From Acipenser ruthenus (Eukaryota; Chordata; Actinopteri; Acipenseriformes; Acipenseridae), in contig NC_081198.1 in the NCBI RefSeq assembly GCF_902713425.1, forward strand, positions 22,675,188-22,739,187: DNA of 64,000 nt. The letters are read 5' to 3'. The translations under genes and the position numbers were made by a program. A model generated the notes under the pieces. The model had not been told where the DNA came from, did not search any database, and was given only the letters and a program-made list of their open reading frames with translations. Shown here piece after piece: positions 8,562 to 20,875 of the stretch; position 1 is the first letter of the stretch; each line of letters begins with the position of its first letter.

Positions 8562-9088
8562 GGCACCGAGACCATGTATGAAGAATCGTGGCTGTGACGC
8601 CTCCTCGGGGTCCGGGGCCGCCCTCTGCTCCTCCCAGATGGCGCCCTCTTCTGGGCGCCTGCTGCTCTCTCGGTCTGGATCTCGATTACAATCAAGGGCT
8701 GGGGATGAGGTCGTCTAGGTCATCAAAGGGTCCTCAAAGGTCGTCTGGATGGTAGGTCCCCCTTCTCTCTAACTCCAGGAACGTCTGGAAAAGCCGGAAC
8801 CGCCTGAAAAAGAAAAAAACTGGAACCGCCTGAAAAAGAAAAACTGCTCTCAACAGTCAACAAAATCTTGAAAGACCCTCGGCCTGGATTGGGCAAGCCA
8901 AAACCAGACTGAGCATTAGTCTTCCAAAAAGTTGCCGAGCTGAAGAAAGCCAGTCAAAAATAAAAAAAAATTCTGTTCCTCCTCACCCGAACAAACTTCT
9001 CACAGACCCTCGGAGGGAGCGGGCAATGCCACTACCCTCTAAGCCTTAGTCTTAGAAAGATTTATTCGAACTGAAGAGAAGCCAGAGT

Positions 9089-9172
9089 GATATTAAGATA
9101 TTAGATATTAAACTGATAAACTGATAAGAACAGATACTACACTTGATCTTAGCCAACAGGCCGAGAAGCGAT
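9089..9172 (-). pseudogene. RNU2: U2 copy 3, 5' part, with duplicated target bases at the junction
   Basis: U2 nt 1 is at 9172. The sequence follows U2 up to the junction but contains GATATTA three times and AAACTGAT twice (9089-9133), where normal U2 has each once. One base differs from U2 at nt 16 (T to G). The promoter upstream (PSE-like near 9223) is intact, so a transcript starting here would run into G2. Confidence 0.88.
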
Positions 9173-9567
9173 GGCGACTTGGCCCTTGCCCTGGGCCAAC
9201 CAGCCCGGACGGCACAGGGGGATTCAAAGGTGGGTGCAAAATTCCAAGCACAAGCAGACCCCAAAAAACGGGCTGCTGCTTCCAGAGGGGAAATGTGCAA
9301 TTTAAGCAGGAGAAAACAAAACAAAGCAAAAACACACACATAACACCAAAAACAAAACATAAACTGGCGGAGTGCGTCTTACAAATAGTCATGCCAAGCT
9401 GCTATGCTGTGCAAGGTGCCTTGGGTAACTACAAATGTGCCTCGCTGGCTGGCTGGCTTGCTAAGAAGGTCCTGGCATAGGGACATGTTCCACCACACTT
9501 GTCTGGTTAGCTGCATGCTCCCAGGAAACAAACTGCTGCTGTCTACATCATCACCACATGTGAATAA

Positions 9568-9599
<32 letters not shown>

Positions 9600-9752
9600 G
9601 AAAGAAAGAGAGAACGAAAGAAAGAGAGAAAAAAAAAAAAGAAGTAAAACAGCGGGAAAACTTGCATCAACACTGGCACTCTCCCTCCAGCAGGGGTAGA
9701 CAAAATGCTCACAGGAGAGATCCAGATCTGACTTTGACCAACGTTAGAGAAA
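9173..9752 (-). repeat. U2 cluster spacer, full unit
   Basis: This has the standard layout: PSE-like motif at 9223-9235, DSE-like region about 9380-9428, GAAA/GA microsatellite about 9565-9640, and the 3' box of the next U2 at 9727-9742. Two small changes occur in the GC-rich part next to U2. Confidence 0.9.
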
Positions 9753-9941
9753 GGTGTGCACCGTTCCCGGAGGTACTGCAATACCGGGCCGATGCGTGGA
9801 GTGGACGGAGCAAGCCCCTGTTCCATCTCCCGATTCCAAAAATCAATTTAATATATGGTCCCCTGATAGGGGACGTATCAGATATTAAACTGATAAGAAC
9901 AGATACTACACTTGATCTTAGCCAAAAGGCCGAGAAGCGAT
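9753..9941 (-). ncRNA. RNU2: U2 spliceosomal snRNA, intact copy 4
   Basis: This is a complete 189-nt U2 gene with GTAGTA, Sm site and terminal stem-loops, PSE-like motif at 9992-10004 and 3' box at 9727-9742. It is flanked by interrupted copies on both sides. Confidence 0.97.
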
Positions 9942-10534
9942 GGCGACTTGGCCCTTGCCCGGGGCCCCCCAGCCCGGACGGCACAGGGGGATTCAAAGGT
10001 GGGTGCAAAATTCCAAGCACAAGCAGACCCCCCAAAAACGGGCTGCTGCTTCCAGAGGGGAAATGTGCAATTTAAGCAGGAGAAAACAAAACAAAGCAAA
10101 AACACACACATAACACCAAAAACAAAACATAAACTGGCGGAGTGCGTCTTACAAATAGTCATGCCAAGCTGCTATGCTGTGCAAGGTGCCTTGGGTAACT
10201 ACAAATGTGCCTCGCTGGCTGGCTGGCTTGCTAAGAAGGTCCTGGCATAGGGACATGTTCCACCACACTTGTCTGGTTAGCTGCATGCTCCCAGGAAACA
10301 AACTGCTGCTGTCTACATCATCACCACATGTGAATAAAAGAAAGAAAGAAAGCAAGAAAGAAAGAGAAAGAAAGAGAGAAAGAAAGAAAGAGAGAAAGAA
10401 AGAAAGAGAGAAAGAAAAAAAAGAAGTAAAACGGCGGGAAAACTTGCATCAACACTGGCACTCTCCCTCCAGCAGGGGTAGACAAAATGCTCACAGGAGA
10501 GATCCAGATCTGACTTTGACCAACGTTAGAGAAA
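9942..10534 (-). repeat. U2 cluster spacer, full unit
   Basis: This has the standard layout, with PSE-like motif at 9992-10004, microsatellite about 10336-10425 and 3' box at 10509-10524. U2 copies 4 and 5 are 782 bp apart. Confidence 0.9.
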
Positions 10535-10686
10535 GGTGTGCACCGTTCCCGGAGGTACTGCAATACCGGGCCGATGCGTGGAGTGGACGGAGCAAGCCCC
10601 TGTTCCATCTCCCGATTCCAAAAATCAATTTAATATATGGTCCCCTGATAGGGGACGTATCAGATATTAAACTGATAAGAACAGAT
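10535..10686 (-). pseudogene. RNU2: U2 copy 5, 3' part (nt 38-189), interrupted by A1
   Basis: U2 nt 38-189 are retained unchanged. The junction falls between nt 37 and 38, splitting GUAGU|A. It is followed directly by the A1 poly(A) tail (T run on the plus strand). Confidence 0.95.
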
Positions 10687-10808
10687 TTTTTTTTTTTTTT
10701 TTTTTTTTTTTAAATACAGTTTTTATTATACAATCAATCACAAAAATATTTACAAATCTCAAAACACAAATCATATACACAAACAATCCACAAATTCTTT
10801 TAAGAAAA

Positions 10809-13800
10809 TTAACCTTCAAGCATTTTCAATAAACTTTCCCATTTTGTTTTACAATATACATTCCCATACATTTTTGTTTCTATCTTAATTATATTTTTTA
10901 TGTCCCCTATATAAGCAAAATATGTTTCCAATCCTGTAGTTTTGTCTTTCTCTTTATTTACATTTATGTTTCTTTTATCCCATAACATCTTTTTCCCCAT
11001 ACAAATCAAACTCCATGCAGGCAGAAACCTTTCCTTATCAATTACATCCACTTTTTCTCCTAACACAATGCTATTCCCGTCTATGATCAGGTCACCCGTA
11101 AATATCTTTATTATTTTTAATGCTTTTCCCCAGAATTCCTTTGCAAACTTACATTCCCAGAAAACATGCATTATTGTCTCTTCTTTATTACACCCTTCTC
11201 TTTTACATTTATTATTTACTGCACACCCATGTCGAAACAGAACATCTTTTACAGGTAACCTGTTCATAGCACTTAACCAAGTTAAATCTTTTAAATCATT
11301 ATCAAAAGATTTAGGTTGTATTATTCCCCATTTCACATTTCTCAAATGCACATCCACCTTAACCCCACACCCATCTCTAATTACCCAGTACATTTTCCTA
11401 TGATTTAATAATATTTCTTTATTTATTATCTTTGCATGAATTTTCAAAAAAGATATTACATAATCATACTCCTTCGGCTTCTTTTCTGCATTCGGTTGAT
11501 TATTGTGCCAATTAATCATTTTCCTTAAATTAAATCCTAGCCATAACCTTGAAAAAAAATAACTTTTATGATTTATTGAATTTAAAACATTCTTACACAT
11601 ATCATGAACAAAAAGGCAATCCAATTTTAAAGGCAAACAGACTACTTCCCTGCCACCTTCCTCTATTCTCCCATACATCACCTCCCTCTTTACTCGTTCA
11701 TATTTCCCACCCCAAATGAAAGAAAACACAGCTCTTGTTAATTTTAATTTACTTCTCACAGGTATTGGAAACACCTTGACTAAATAAACCAAAGCAGGCA
11801 AAATATCAGCCTTAATAATCATTATTTTACCTGTTAGAGTTAGCCTCCTACATCTCCATCTATTCATTCTGGCTATCCCTTTTTCAATTTTCTCCTCCCA
11901 GTTATTCTTTGCCCCATCCTTTTTATAAAAGAAAACTCCCAAAATCTTTAACCCATCCTCACATACACTTACCCCTCCTTTACAATCCCTCCTCATACTC
12001 CAGCTACCACAGTACATCATGGCAGATTTACTCAAGTTGACCTTAGACCCACTAGCTTTACTATATAAATCAATTAACTGAATGCTTCTCTCAATATCTC
12101 CGTCAGATGTTAAAAACAAAGTCGTATCATCAGCATATTGTGTGATTTTGAGTCTCTCTCCTCTACTTCCTGGAATCTGTACTCCATCTATGAATTTGTC
12201 ATTTCTTAAACACTCTGCAAAAGGCTCCATAAATATGACATATAACAAGGGTGACAATGGGCACCCCTGTCTCACTCCACCCTCCTGCTTCACTTTTCTA
12301 CTCAAATGCCCATTAACCTTCACCCTACTAAACACCTCGTTATATAATATTTTCACCCAACTCAAAAAAATGCTACCAAAATTCATCCTCCCCATAATCT
12401 GAAACAAAAAATCGTGACTCACCCTATCAAAAGCCTTTTCCTGATCTATTCTAAATATACACAAAGGTAAACGCCTATCCTCCACCCAACTCATCACATC
12501 CCTAATTAAATATAAATTCATCCCACTGTGTCTCTCTGTTACCCCACATGTTTGATCCTCATTAATAATTATTGGCATTACCTTCTTTAACCTATTAGTA
12601 ATTACCTTACTCAAAATTTTATTATCTACACAAATCAAAGTAACTGGTCTCCAATTTTTTAATAAATTCTTTTCTCCCTTTTTAAATAATAAACTTATTA
12701 TCCCTGTTTTCATTGAGTTTGTCATGACTCCTTCTGCTAAAATCTCCTCAAACACCGCAACCATATCTCCCCCCATCACATCCCAAAAACAGTCATAAAA
12801 CTCTTTGGGAATACCGTCACACCCAGGTGACTTCCCATTATTTAAAGACTTTAGTGCTGTTTGCACCTCTTCTCCTGTTATTTCCTTCTCTAAATTATTT
12901 TTCTCCACATCACTTAATTTCTTATTTATATTATTTAGAAATACCTCTCCCACTCCCTTATCAATATCCCTCTTCTTGAATAACTCCAAATAAAATTTCT
13001 GAACATAATCTAATAAATCCTCCTTCCCACTCACAGGTCCATTTTCAGTAACCAGCTCTGTTATTAGAGATTTACTCCTTTTTTCTTTTATACATTGAAA
13101 AAAATATTTAGACATTTTCTCGTCTTTCTCTTTCTTTTCCACATTTGCCAAAAAAATCATATTTTTAACCTTTTTATTCATAATATATTTAATATCTTTT
13201 TTCACCCTCTCATATTCTCCCATTTTTACTGGAACCCCTTCATTCAATTTTGTATGCATTTTTCCTAATCTATTTTGTAATTTATTCATTTCATGTCTCT
13301 TTTTTCCTTTCTTTTTTCCCAAATTCTTTGCAAAAATAAGTAATTTCTTTCTTTACATACTCCCACCATTCCCTTAAATTAACAAACCCACATCTCATTT
13401 CTTTCAAAAGATTATACTTCAAAACCCATTCGCTTTTAAATTCAGGATTTTCTAAATACAAAGTATTCATTTTCCAGAACCCTTTCCCAATATCAGGTCC
13501 TGTTAGCTTCACTGATACAATAATCATGTCGTGATCAGTAAGCCATACCGGTAAAATTTCAAATTTACCAATATCTAATCCCTTACTTACAAAAAAATAA
13601 TCTAATCTTTTGCTCACCCCTCTTGTGTTTCTCCACGTGTGGCCCTTATCTTTCTTGTTAAACTCCCTAAAACTATCCACCAACGTGTAATCACCCACCA
13701 CCTTCTTTAATTAAACCGCAGAAAAATCTTTAATTATAATATTATTGTCTAACAAATCATCCATGTTAATATTAAAATCCCCTCCCAAAATGATTATTCT

Positions 13801-14202
13801 ATTAGTGACTAACAAATCAAACATTTTTTTAAACAACTCTAATCTATTACTTTTTATTGTTGGTGCATATATATTAAGAAAACGAAATCTTATGTCATTC
13901 CATAATGCATCAACACAAAGCAATCTCCCCGGAACTATACTCATTTTACTTTCAATAATGTAATCTCCATCTTTAAATAATAATCCTACCCCATCTGCGT
14001 GAACGTTCCCAATGCTCCATATGGATTTTCCCCCATCCCATTGAGATTCAAAGCGTTTGCAGTCCTCAATGTCTTTCAGATGGCACTCTTGGAGAAAAGC
14101 CACCTCAAAATCAATTTTTGAAAGAGAATAAAACAAAGTCTTCCTTTTGTCCGACTCTCTTATTCCTCTTACATTTAAAGAAACAAATTTGTAATCCTTC
14201 AT
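10809..14202 (-). pseudogene. A1 ORF2: APE endonuclease / reverse transcriptase, broken
   Basis: It starts at MKDYKFVSLNVRG (ATG 14200-14202), just past the end of ORF1. Endonuclease motifs are present: LQECH, GGDFNINMD, KRLDYFFVS and TDHD. An in-frame TAA follows KDFSAV near 13711, and a frameshift in an A-rich stretch lies near 13300. The rest, 13322 to 10809, holds the whole reverse transcriptase: PGCDGIP, NWRPVTLI, IDQEKAFDRV, RQGCPLSPLLY, YADD and the C-terminal HVFWEC cluster. About 1130 codons in all, close to A3. Confidence 0.9.
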
Positions 14203-14221
14203 TAAAAAGGTTAAACAAATA

Positions 14222-15525
14222 TTATTTTTTCTTCTTTTTCTCTTTCTGTTCATTGTTTGGGTTTTTCACGAACCCTGTTGTCCCTTTGAAACCTTCCACA
14301 TCTTTCTTTCCTAGATATTCTCCTGATGTGTCTTCCATCCCTGACCTCTCTTCCTCGGCAGATGAAGAAAACTCCGGCAGATCCCTGCACTCCACGTCCA
14401 AAGACACATCGGAGATAGCAGGTGAGTCTGGTTGGTACAACACATTATAGTTGTTAGTGCTTTCAATCGAGTTCGTTTCACCTTCTTCATCTAATTTTCT
14501 TTTCCCAACACCTTTTGCAATACTCCATCTTCCCTCCTTCTCATCTTCCGCCTCCATTTTCTCTCCCCATGACGCTGATGTTCCTGGCACAATAGTGTCT
14601 GGAATTATTGTTCCGTCTTGTGTTCCATCGCTGTCTTCTTTCTCCATTCTCCCGGCCTCCTCCACTTCTCCACTGGCCACATTACACCCCTGAAGAAGTG
14701 CAGAATCACTTGGTGTTCCCATCCCTTCCGCTTTATCCTCTTGAACAGCAGGAGGTACTAACGCTCTTAACTCTTTTATTACTGTGGTAACTACATCCTC
14801 ATCTTCACACTCTTGTGCCGCTCTAGCATAGGTCTTCTTTTCATTTGGACAATTTCTCCACATTTATTGCATGTCTTAGGTTTGGGACAATTGAACGCAA
14901 AATGTCCCATTTCACTGCAATTTAAGCATTTCATTCTCGTACAGGGACTCTCTCGATGTCCAAATTCTTGACATCTTCTGCAAAACCAGGGTTGTCCAGA
15001 GTATAGAATATATCCTTTTACTCCTTCTATTTTGAAATAGGCTGGTGGGTGAAAAAGCCCTTGGAATCCTTCTTCGTCCTCTTTCAGAAGCACATGATAC
15101 TGCCTCTGCCCATTCCAAATTCCAAATCTATCTCTTCGATATGTTGCTGGTGATATAATTTTAACATATCTACTGAGGAAAAGTTCCACTTGTACACTTG
15201 ACATATTCATATCAAACATATTAATTGTCAGCAACCTGTGATTTCTTTTCGCTCTTGACTCCACTTTATAATTTGACAAGGGATTGTTCTCCTTCTCTTC
15301 TTTACATTTATCCAAAAGCATTTTAAAAGAAAGCTCACCCTTCATCGCCACATCGAAGAATTTTTCTTTTCCGTTTCTTTGGATGCCAAGGATATCTTCA
15401 GGCTTGATCTTCAGTAAACGAAAAATAACCATTTCAATGAAGTTTTCTCTCTCCGGCATCTCTTCTTCAATCGGACCGTTCCACTCAAATCTTGCTGTCC
15501 TCTTCACCTCGTTGGTTGCAGCCAT
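14222..15525 (-). pseudogene. A1 ORF1: CCHC nucleic-acid-binding protein, one frameshift
   Basis: The likely ATG is 15523-15525 (MAATNEVKRTARFEW); upstream in-frame codons have no ATG. An RRM-like region (NHRLLTINMFDMN... to YILYSGQPWF) is followed by CCHC knuckles CRRCQEFGHRESPC and CLNCSEMGHFAFNC. The frame breaks inside the third knuckle near 14840 and resumes as a knuckle remnant, then an acidic Ser/Glu-rich tail ending at 14222. The end nearly meets the ORF2 start, so translation of ORF2 by termination-reinitiation is possible. Confidence 0.87.
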
Positions 15526-15612
15526 CTTCACCCCCTCCTTCGGTACACCGCCCTTCTCGTCCAGTCGACCCTCAAATACAGTGGTCAAGCCACCAATATC
15601 CGAGCTTTAGAC

Positions 15613-15630
15613 AAGAGGCCGAGAAGCGAT
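15613..15630 (-). pseudogene. RNU2: U2 copy 5, 5' stub / A1 leader (nt 1-18)
   Basis: The first 15 nt of U2 are exact. The next bases read CTTG instead of TTTG (T16C), a change also found in the A3 and A4 stubs. U2 nt 19-37 are not recognisable here. The PSE-like motif (15681-15693) and spacer upstream are intact. Confidence 0.85.
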
Positions 15631-16208
15631 GGCGACTTGGCCCTTGCCCGGGGCCCCCCAGCCCGGACGGCACAGGGGGATTCAAAGGTGGGTGCAAAAT
15701 TCCAAGCACAAGCAGACCCCCAAAAAACGGGCTGCTGCTTCCAGAGGGGAAATGTGCAATTTAAGCAGGAGAAAACAAAACAAAGCAAAAACACACACAT
15801 AACACCAAAAACAAAACATAAACTGGCGGAGTGCGTCTTACAAATAGTCATGCCAAGCTGCTATGCTGTGCAAGGTGCCTTGGGTAACTACAACTGTGCC
15901 TCGCTGGCTGGCTGGCTTGCTAAGAAGGTCCTGGCATAGGGACATGTTCCACCACACTTGTCTGGTTAGCTGCATGCTCCCAGGAAACAAACTGCTGCTG
16001 TCTACATCATCACCACATGTGAATAAAAGAAAGAAAGAAAGCAAGAAAGAAAGAGAAAGAAAGAGAGAAAGAAAGAAAGAGAGAAAGAAAAAAAAAGAAG
16101 TAAAACGGCGGGAAAACTTGCATCAACACTGGCACTCTCCCTCCAGCAGGGTTAGACAAAATGCTCACAGGAGAGATCCAGATCTGACTTTGACCAACGT
16201 TAGAGAAA
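15631..16208 (-). repeat. U2 cluster spacer, full unit
   Basis: This has the standard layout, with PSE-like motif at 15681-15693, microsatellite about 16025-16095 and 3' box at 16183-16198. It supplies a complete snRNA promoter directly upstream of A1. Confidence 0.9.
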
Positions 16209-16344
16209 GGTGTGCACCGTTCCCGGAGGTACTGCAATACCGGGCCGATGCGTGGAGTGGACGGAGCAAGCCCCTGTTCCATCTCCCGATTCCAAAAATC
16301 AATTTAATATATGGTCCCCTGATAGGGGACGTATCAGATATTAA
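16209..16344 (-). pseudogene. RNU2: U2 copy 6, 3' part (nt 54-189), interrupted by G3
   Basis: U2 nt 54-189 are intact. The junction with the element 3' end is the same as in G2. Together with the far side it gives a clean target-site duplication (see 19993-20059). Confidence 0.93.
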
Positions 16345-19300
16345 TACTCTTTTATTGAGATTTTACATTTTTTTTCCATTTACACCCATTCGTTTTTTCA
16401 TTCATTTTACATTTCTTTTAAAGATGACATTCATGCATACAGACATACATTTTGTTTTAAAAGCATTTAAAATACATTTAAAAACACCAAGACAATTGTG
16501 CTTTGTACATGGTTAAAACAGACACAGATTAAAATCAACATGAAAAAAACCTGTGCTGTTTTAAAAGTGACTGGAAAAAAAGAACCATCTATAAAAAACC
16601 AGTGCTGTGAGGGCCGGGGAGTGCTCTCTAAAAAGGTTCAAAAGTGAACATAAAACTATATTACTAAAACAGGGACAGGGGAAAAGGGACAGTGTGTAAA
16701 ACAGTGGGTTAAAATTCTAAAATTTTAAAACACTTAAAATGTAACTTTTAATAGTTAACATTAAAAATCTTTTAGATACATAAAACAAAACAAAAAAAAA
16801 ATCAAATAAAACATTCAAAGTAAATCAAATAAAAGTCCATAAAACTGAAACAAAAAGACTACATAAAACCAGGGCACCGTTCAAAAACGGTCATGCCAGC
16901 TAAAAAGGGCGGAATGCTGGCATGACAACATAAATAAAAGGCTTAGCGGTGCCCCGTAGTCCCGCTCCTAGGAGCTAGCGGTTCCAGTTTTTTCCTTTAT
17001 TCCATCTTCACGTCCTGAAGTCCGGCGATCCTCCACTCCGCGCAGGCCTTGTCCTTCCCGAGGGTCCAGATGTCCAGAATTACAAAGTCCTTGATAAGAG
17101 TTTGTGCCCTTCTGGTAGTGGTGATAGTGTCTAGCTCCTGCTTGTGATAGACACAGACATTACGGCCTTCCCACAGGATCTGCTTGACAACATTGATGAC
17201 ACGCCAAACGCACTTAGCTGTGCTGGTAGTGATTCATCCCTCAGGCCCATAGAGCACAGTCTCAGCGGTCATCTTGGCCGTGTCAGCAAACCTGTTTAGG
17301 AAGACAGAGACAGAGAGACAGACACTGCCAGCCACATCACACTCCCAGAAGATATGGGCTGGTGTTTCTCTCTTGCGGCACTTTGCATAGGGGCATGTTT
17401 CTACTTGGGCTAGTCCCCTCCTGAACATGAACGCTCGAGTGGGGAGTGCACTGTGGACGGTGTTCCATGCTATATCCTTCTGGACATTACTGAGGCAGCT
17501 GTGAGACACATTCTCCCAGATTTTTTGGCTTTGGGTGAGGGAGAAAGTAGCTACTTTTTCAATTTCCTGGGAACCGGCAAGATATTTAGTTACAGCCTTG
17601 TATTCCCAGGAGGCCAATTTTGCTTTATCTAAGCCCAATTTATATATAGTGTCCCTTAAGGTTCTATAATACAATGGGGGGTCCCAGGAGTACGGCACAG
17701 TGTTATCAATAGTGCAGAGGCCCAAGGCCCTGAGACAGGTGGCAAAATAGAAACGATTCATGTAACATACCTTCCTGTCCAGGGCCTGGATGTTCTTGAT
17801 AGTTTGCGTGAGCCCCTGCACTCGGGTGAGCTGCACAACGTCCGGGACCCCCTTACCTCCCTTCTTGTCGGCTTTACTCAGGGTGGCTCGCTTTACCCTC
17901 TCCATCTTGCTGCCCCAGATAAAGCGGTGGATAATGCGGTCCACCACTTTTTTGGTGGTCCTGTCTGGGGGAAAGATTTTTCCTACATAAGAGAGGATGG
18001 GGAACAGTATAGACTTGGTTATTAATACTCTACCCGTCATTGTTAAGGATCTTGTGCTCCATCCGCCAATCTTTTTACGGACCTGGTTAATGGCCGCCGT
18101 CCAGCTCTGGGCCCCCGAGCTATTGTTCTCGAAAATGAGGCCCAGAATCTTGATTTTGTCCTTTTTGACAGGGTACATGTCCGACAGTTCCCTATCTACC
18201 TGCCAATTTTTAGACACGTAGACTTCGCTCTTGGACTTATTAATCACTGCCCCGGTCGCCGTGCAGTACTTCTCAAGGATATTACTAATCCGAGGTACCG
18301 ACGATGTGTTGGTGCAAATGAGTGACACATCGTCCATATATGCTGTTGTTTTGACCTGGACCCCGTTGGATCCAGGCAGCTGGAAACCAGTTATATTGGT
18401 ATCCCTATGAATTGCCTGCAGGAGGGGTTCAATGCACACGACATATAGCAGTGGGGATAGTGGGCAACCCTGTCTGACCCCTGACTGGATAGATATTTTA
18501 CCAGTCAGGTGCCTGTTCACCAAGACTCGGGTACTAATGTTTGTATATATGGTTTTAACCCACTCCCTAAGTCCAGGAGCGAATTTCATCTGGTCCATCA
18601 CTTTGTACATATATTCATGGCTTACCCTATCGAACGTCTTCTCCTGGTCAAGGTTGAACAGGCAGAGGGGATGGTTCCGTTCTCTAGAATAAGCCAGAAT
18701 GTCCCTTGTTAACATTAAAATATCCGTGATGGACCTCCCTGGGACGCCACAAGCCTGGTCGGGGCCAATGACCAAAGGGAGGTGTACTTGTAGCCGGAGC
18801 ATCAGAGCTTTGGCTAGTATCTTGTAATCCACGCAAAGGAGGCTGATTGGGCGCCAATTCCGTAGATCTTTAACTTCCCCTTTCTTATGAAGGAGAGTAA
18901 TTACACTCTCCCGCATAGAAGGGCCCAACCGCTTCTCCCTGTAGACCGCTCTGTAGACCTCCGCTAAATGGACTTTTAGCGTGTCCCAAAAAAGATGGTA
19001 ATACTCACCCGGGATGCCATCTGGACCTGGCGTCTTACCGGTGTTCATGGTCTTAACCGCCTGGGTGAGCTCCTCCAGCGTGAGTTCTGGGTCCTTCTCC
19101 TCCTCCTCGTCGTCCCGCACTGAGTCAGGCTCCAACTGGCTCAGGAACCACTCTATCAGGGTGTCATCTGTAGCTTTGATGTTATACAGGTCCCTATAGA
19201 AGTTCTCTACCACTTTTTTCACTCCCTCACTATCCTCTACTATCCTCCCCCTGCTGTTGAGCATGGAGGACATCAAGTGCCGCTTCTCCCTCGTTTTCTG

Positions 19301-19995
19301 GAAGAAGAAGCGAGTACACTTTTCGTCTTCCTCCATTTTTTGCACTTTTGCATTGTGCATGACCTTTCGTTGTTCCTCCCTACAAAGCACTGAAAGATCT
19401 AGCTTGGTCTGGGCTATCTCGTCGCTTACAGGGAACCCCCGAAGCTGAAGCAGGCTCAGACGCTGGAGGGCAGCATTCAGGTGTTTATATTTGGCCCTCC
19501 TTTCTTTTGCTTTCCTCTTGCCTGCTGCTATGAAATAACCCTTAGTTCTGATTTTGACCATCTCCCACCACTCTATAGGGGAGTTGAATAGGTCACGCAA
19601 AGTGGTCCACTCAACAAGCCTGCTCTTATAGGCTGCAGCTATGGAGGGGTCATCGAGTAAGGAGGTGTTTAATTTCCAAACCCCTGACCCCATCTGGGAG
19701 GTCTGAGGGACCTGCAATGTTACCTGCAGGAGCCTATGGTCAGAGAAGAAGACGGCCTGGGTGTCTACTGCCGTCTTTGTAAGGGAGCTGGTATGCAGGA
19801 CGAGATCTATACGGGAGAAGGAGGTCCCAGATGAGCTCACCCAGGTAAAGGGAGGCACCAGGTCCTTACCTGCATCACACAGGGAGAAATCAAATATTAC
19901 GGAGGACAAAACTCTACTAGAGCGGTCGTTGCGTGGCCTGCTCCGGTCTACGTCCCTCAGAGCACAATTGAAGTCACCTGACACGATGACGGGTA
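16345..19995 (-). mobile_element. G3: G-type LINE, 5'-truncated insertion
   Basis: It contains the 3' UTR (16345-16996) and ORF2 from inside the endonuclease domain onward. The 5' end stops within ORF2 at the codons for VIVSGDFN and joins U2 directly through a GTA overlap. TATCAGATATTA of U2 is present on both sides, a 12-13 bp target-site duplication. This is a classic truncated target-primed insertion and shows that G-type elements insert into U2 themselves. Confidence 0.94.
16997..19995 (-). pseudogene. G3 ORF2, 5'-truncated with a premature stop
   Basis: The open frame 17234-19984 (916 codons) covers the last part of the endonuclease (GDFN, SRIDLVL, SDH) and the complete reverse transcriptase with YMDD. 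The first about 150 residues are lost. A GGA-to-TGA change near 17234 ends the frame about 79 codons before the usual stop (16997). DQEKAFD is DQEKTFD in this copy. Confidence 0.9.
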
Positions 19996-20059
19996 TCAGA
20001 TATTAAACTGATAAGAACAGATACTACACTTGATCTTAGCCAAAAGGCCGAGAAGCGAT
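19993..20059 (-). pseudogene. RNU2: U2 copy 6, 5' part (nt 1 to about 66)
   Basis: Unaltered U2 5' sequence with nt 1 at 20059. It overlaps the retained 3' part by 12-13 nt, the target-site duplication of G3. Its promoter is intact (PSE-like motif 20110-20122). Confidence 0.93.
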
Positions 20060-20634
20060 GGCGACTTGGCCCTTGCCCGGGGCCCCCCAGCCCGGACGGC
20101 ACAGGGGGATTCAAAGGTGGGTGCAAAATTCCAAGCACAAGCAGACCCCCAAAAAACGGGCTGCTGCTTCCAGAGGGGAAATGTGCAATTTAAGCAGGAG
20201 AAAACAAAGCAAAAACACACACATAACACCAAAAACAAAACATAAACTGGCGGAGTGCGTCTTACAAATAGTCATGCCAAGCTGCTATGCTGTGCAAGGT
20301 GCCTTGGGTAACTACAACTGTGCCTCGCTGGCTGGCTGGCTTGCTAAGAAGGTCCTGGCATAGGGACATGTTCCACCACACTTGTCTGGTTAGCTGCATG
20401 CTCCCAGGAAACAAACTGCTGCTGTCTACATCATCACCACATGTGAATAAAAGAAAGAAAGAAAGCAAGAAAGAAAGAGAAAGAAAGAGAGAAAGAAAGA
20501 AAGAGAGAAAGAAAAAAAAAAAGAAGTAAAACGGCGGGAAAACTTGCATCAACACTGGCACTCTCCCTCCAGCAGGGGTAGACAAAATGCTCACAGGAGA
20601 GATCCAGATCTGACTTTGACCAACGTTAGAGAAA
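20060..20634 (-). repeat. U2 cluster spacer, full unit
   Basis: This has the standard layout, with PSE-like motif at 20110-20122, microsatellite about 20449-20520 and 3' box at 20609-20624. A few bases are missing from the A-rich stretch. Confidence 0.9.
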
Positions 20635-20786
20635 GGTGTGCACCGTTCCCGGAGGTACTGCAATACCGGGCCGATGCGTGGAGTGGACGGAGCAAGCCCC
20701 TGTTCCATCTCCCGATTCCAAAAATCAATTTAATATATGGTCCCCTGATAGGGGACGTATCAGATATTAAACTGATAAGAACAGAT
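20635..20786 (-). pseudogene. RNU2: U2 copy 7, 3' part (nt 38-189), interrupted by A2
   Basis: U2 nt 38-189 are retained. The junction is at exactly the same point as in A1, A3 and A4. No U2 5' half is found on the other side of A2, which ends in a microsatellite instead. Confidence 0.95.
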
Positions 20787-20875
20787 TATTTTTTTTATTT
20801 TTTTTTTTATTAGAAAAATTCCACAAATTTATTATACAAACAATTTTCCAAATATATAGTCACATACATCAATAA

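Larger units (their letters stand above)
3741..9088 (-). mobile_element. G2: G-type U2-targeting Tx1-like LINE with intact ORF2, ORF1 deleted
   Basis: The element is inserted in U2 in the U2 sense direction. From 5' to 3' it has a 5' UTR (about 8546-9088), an ORF1 remnant, an intact ORF2 (4395-7841) and a 3' UTR (3741-4394). About 1.45 kb covering the ORF1 start, RRM-like region and knuckles is missing relative to G4, joined through about 10 filler bases near 8537-8546. The 5' junction with U2 carries duplicated target fragments. The ORF2 is the only whole G-type ORF2 in the window. Confidence 0.93.
10687..15612 (-). mobile_element. A1: A-type U2-targeting Tx1-like LINE, full length but broken
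   Basis: This AT-rich element has ORF1 (15525 down to 14222), ORF2 (14202 down to 10809), a short 3' UTR with AATAAA about 17 nt before the tail, and a tail of about 25 A. It has no long 5' UTR: the ORF1 ATG is 105 nt from U2 +1. The protein sequences differ clearly from A2 and A3, so it is a separate family using the same U2 site. It carries at least three breaks: one frameshift in ORF1, one stop and one frameshift in ORF2. Confidence 0.93.
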
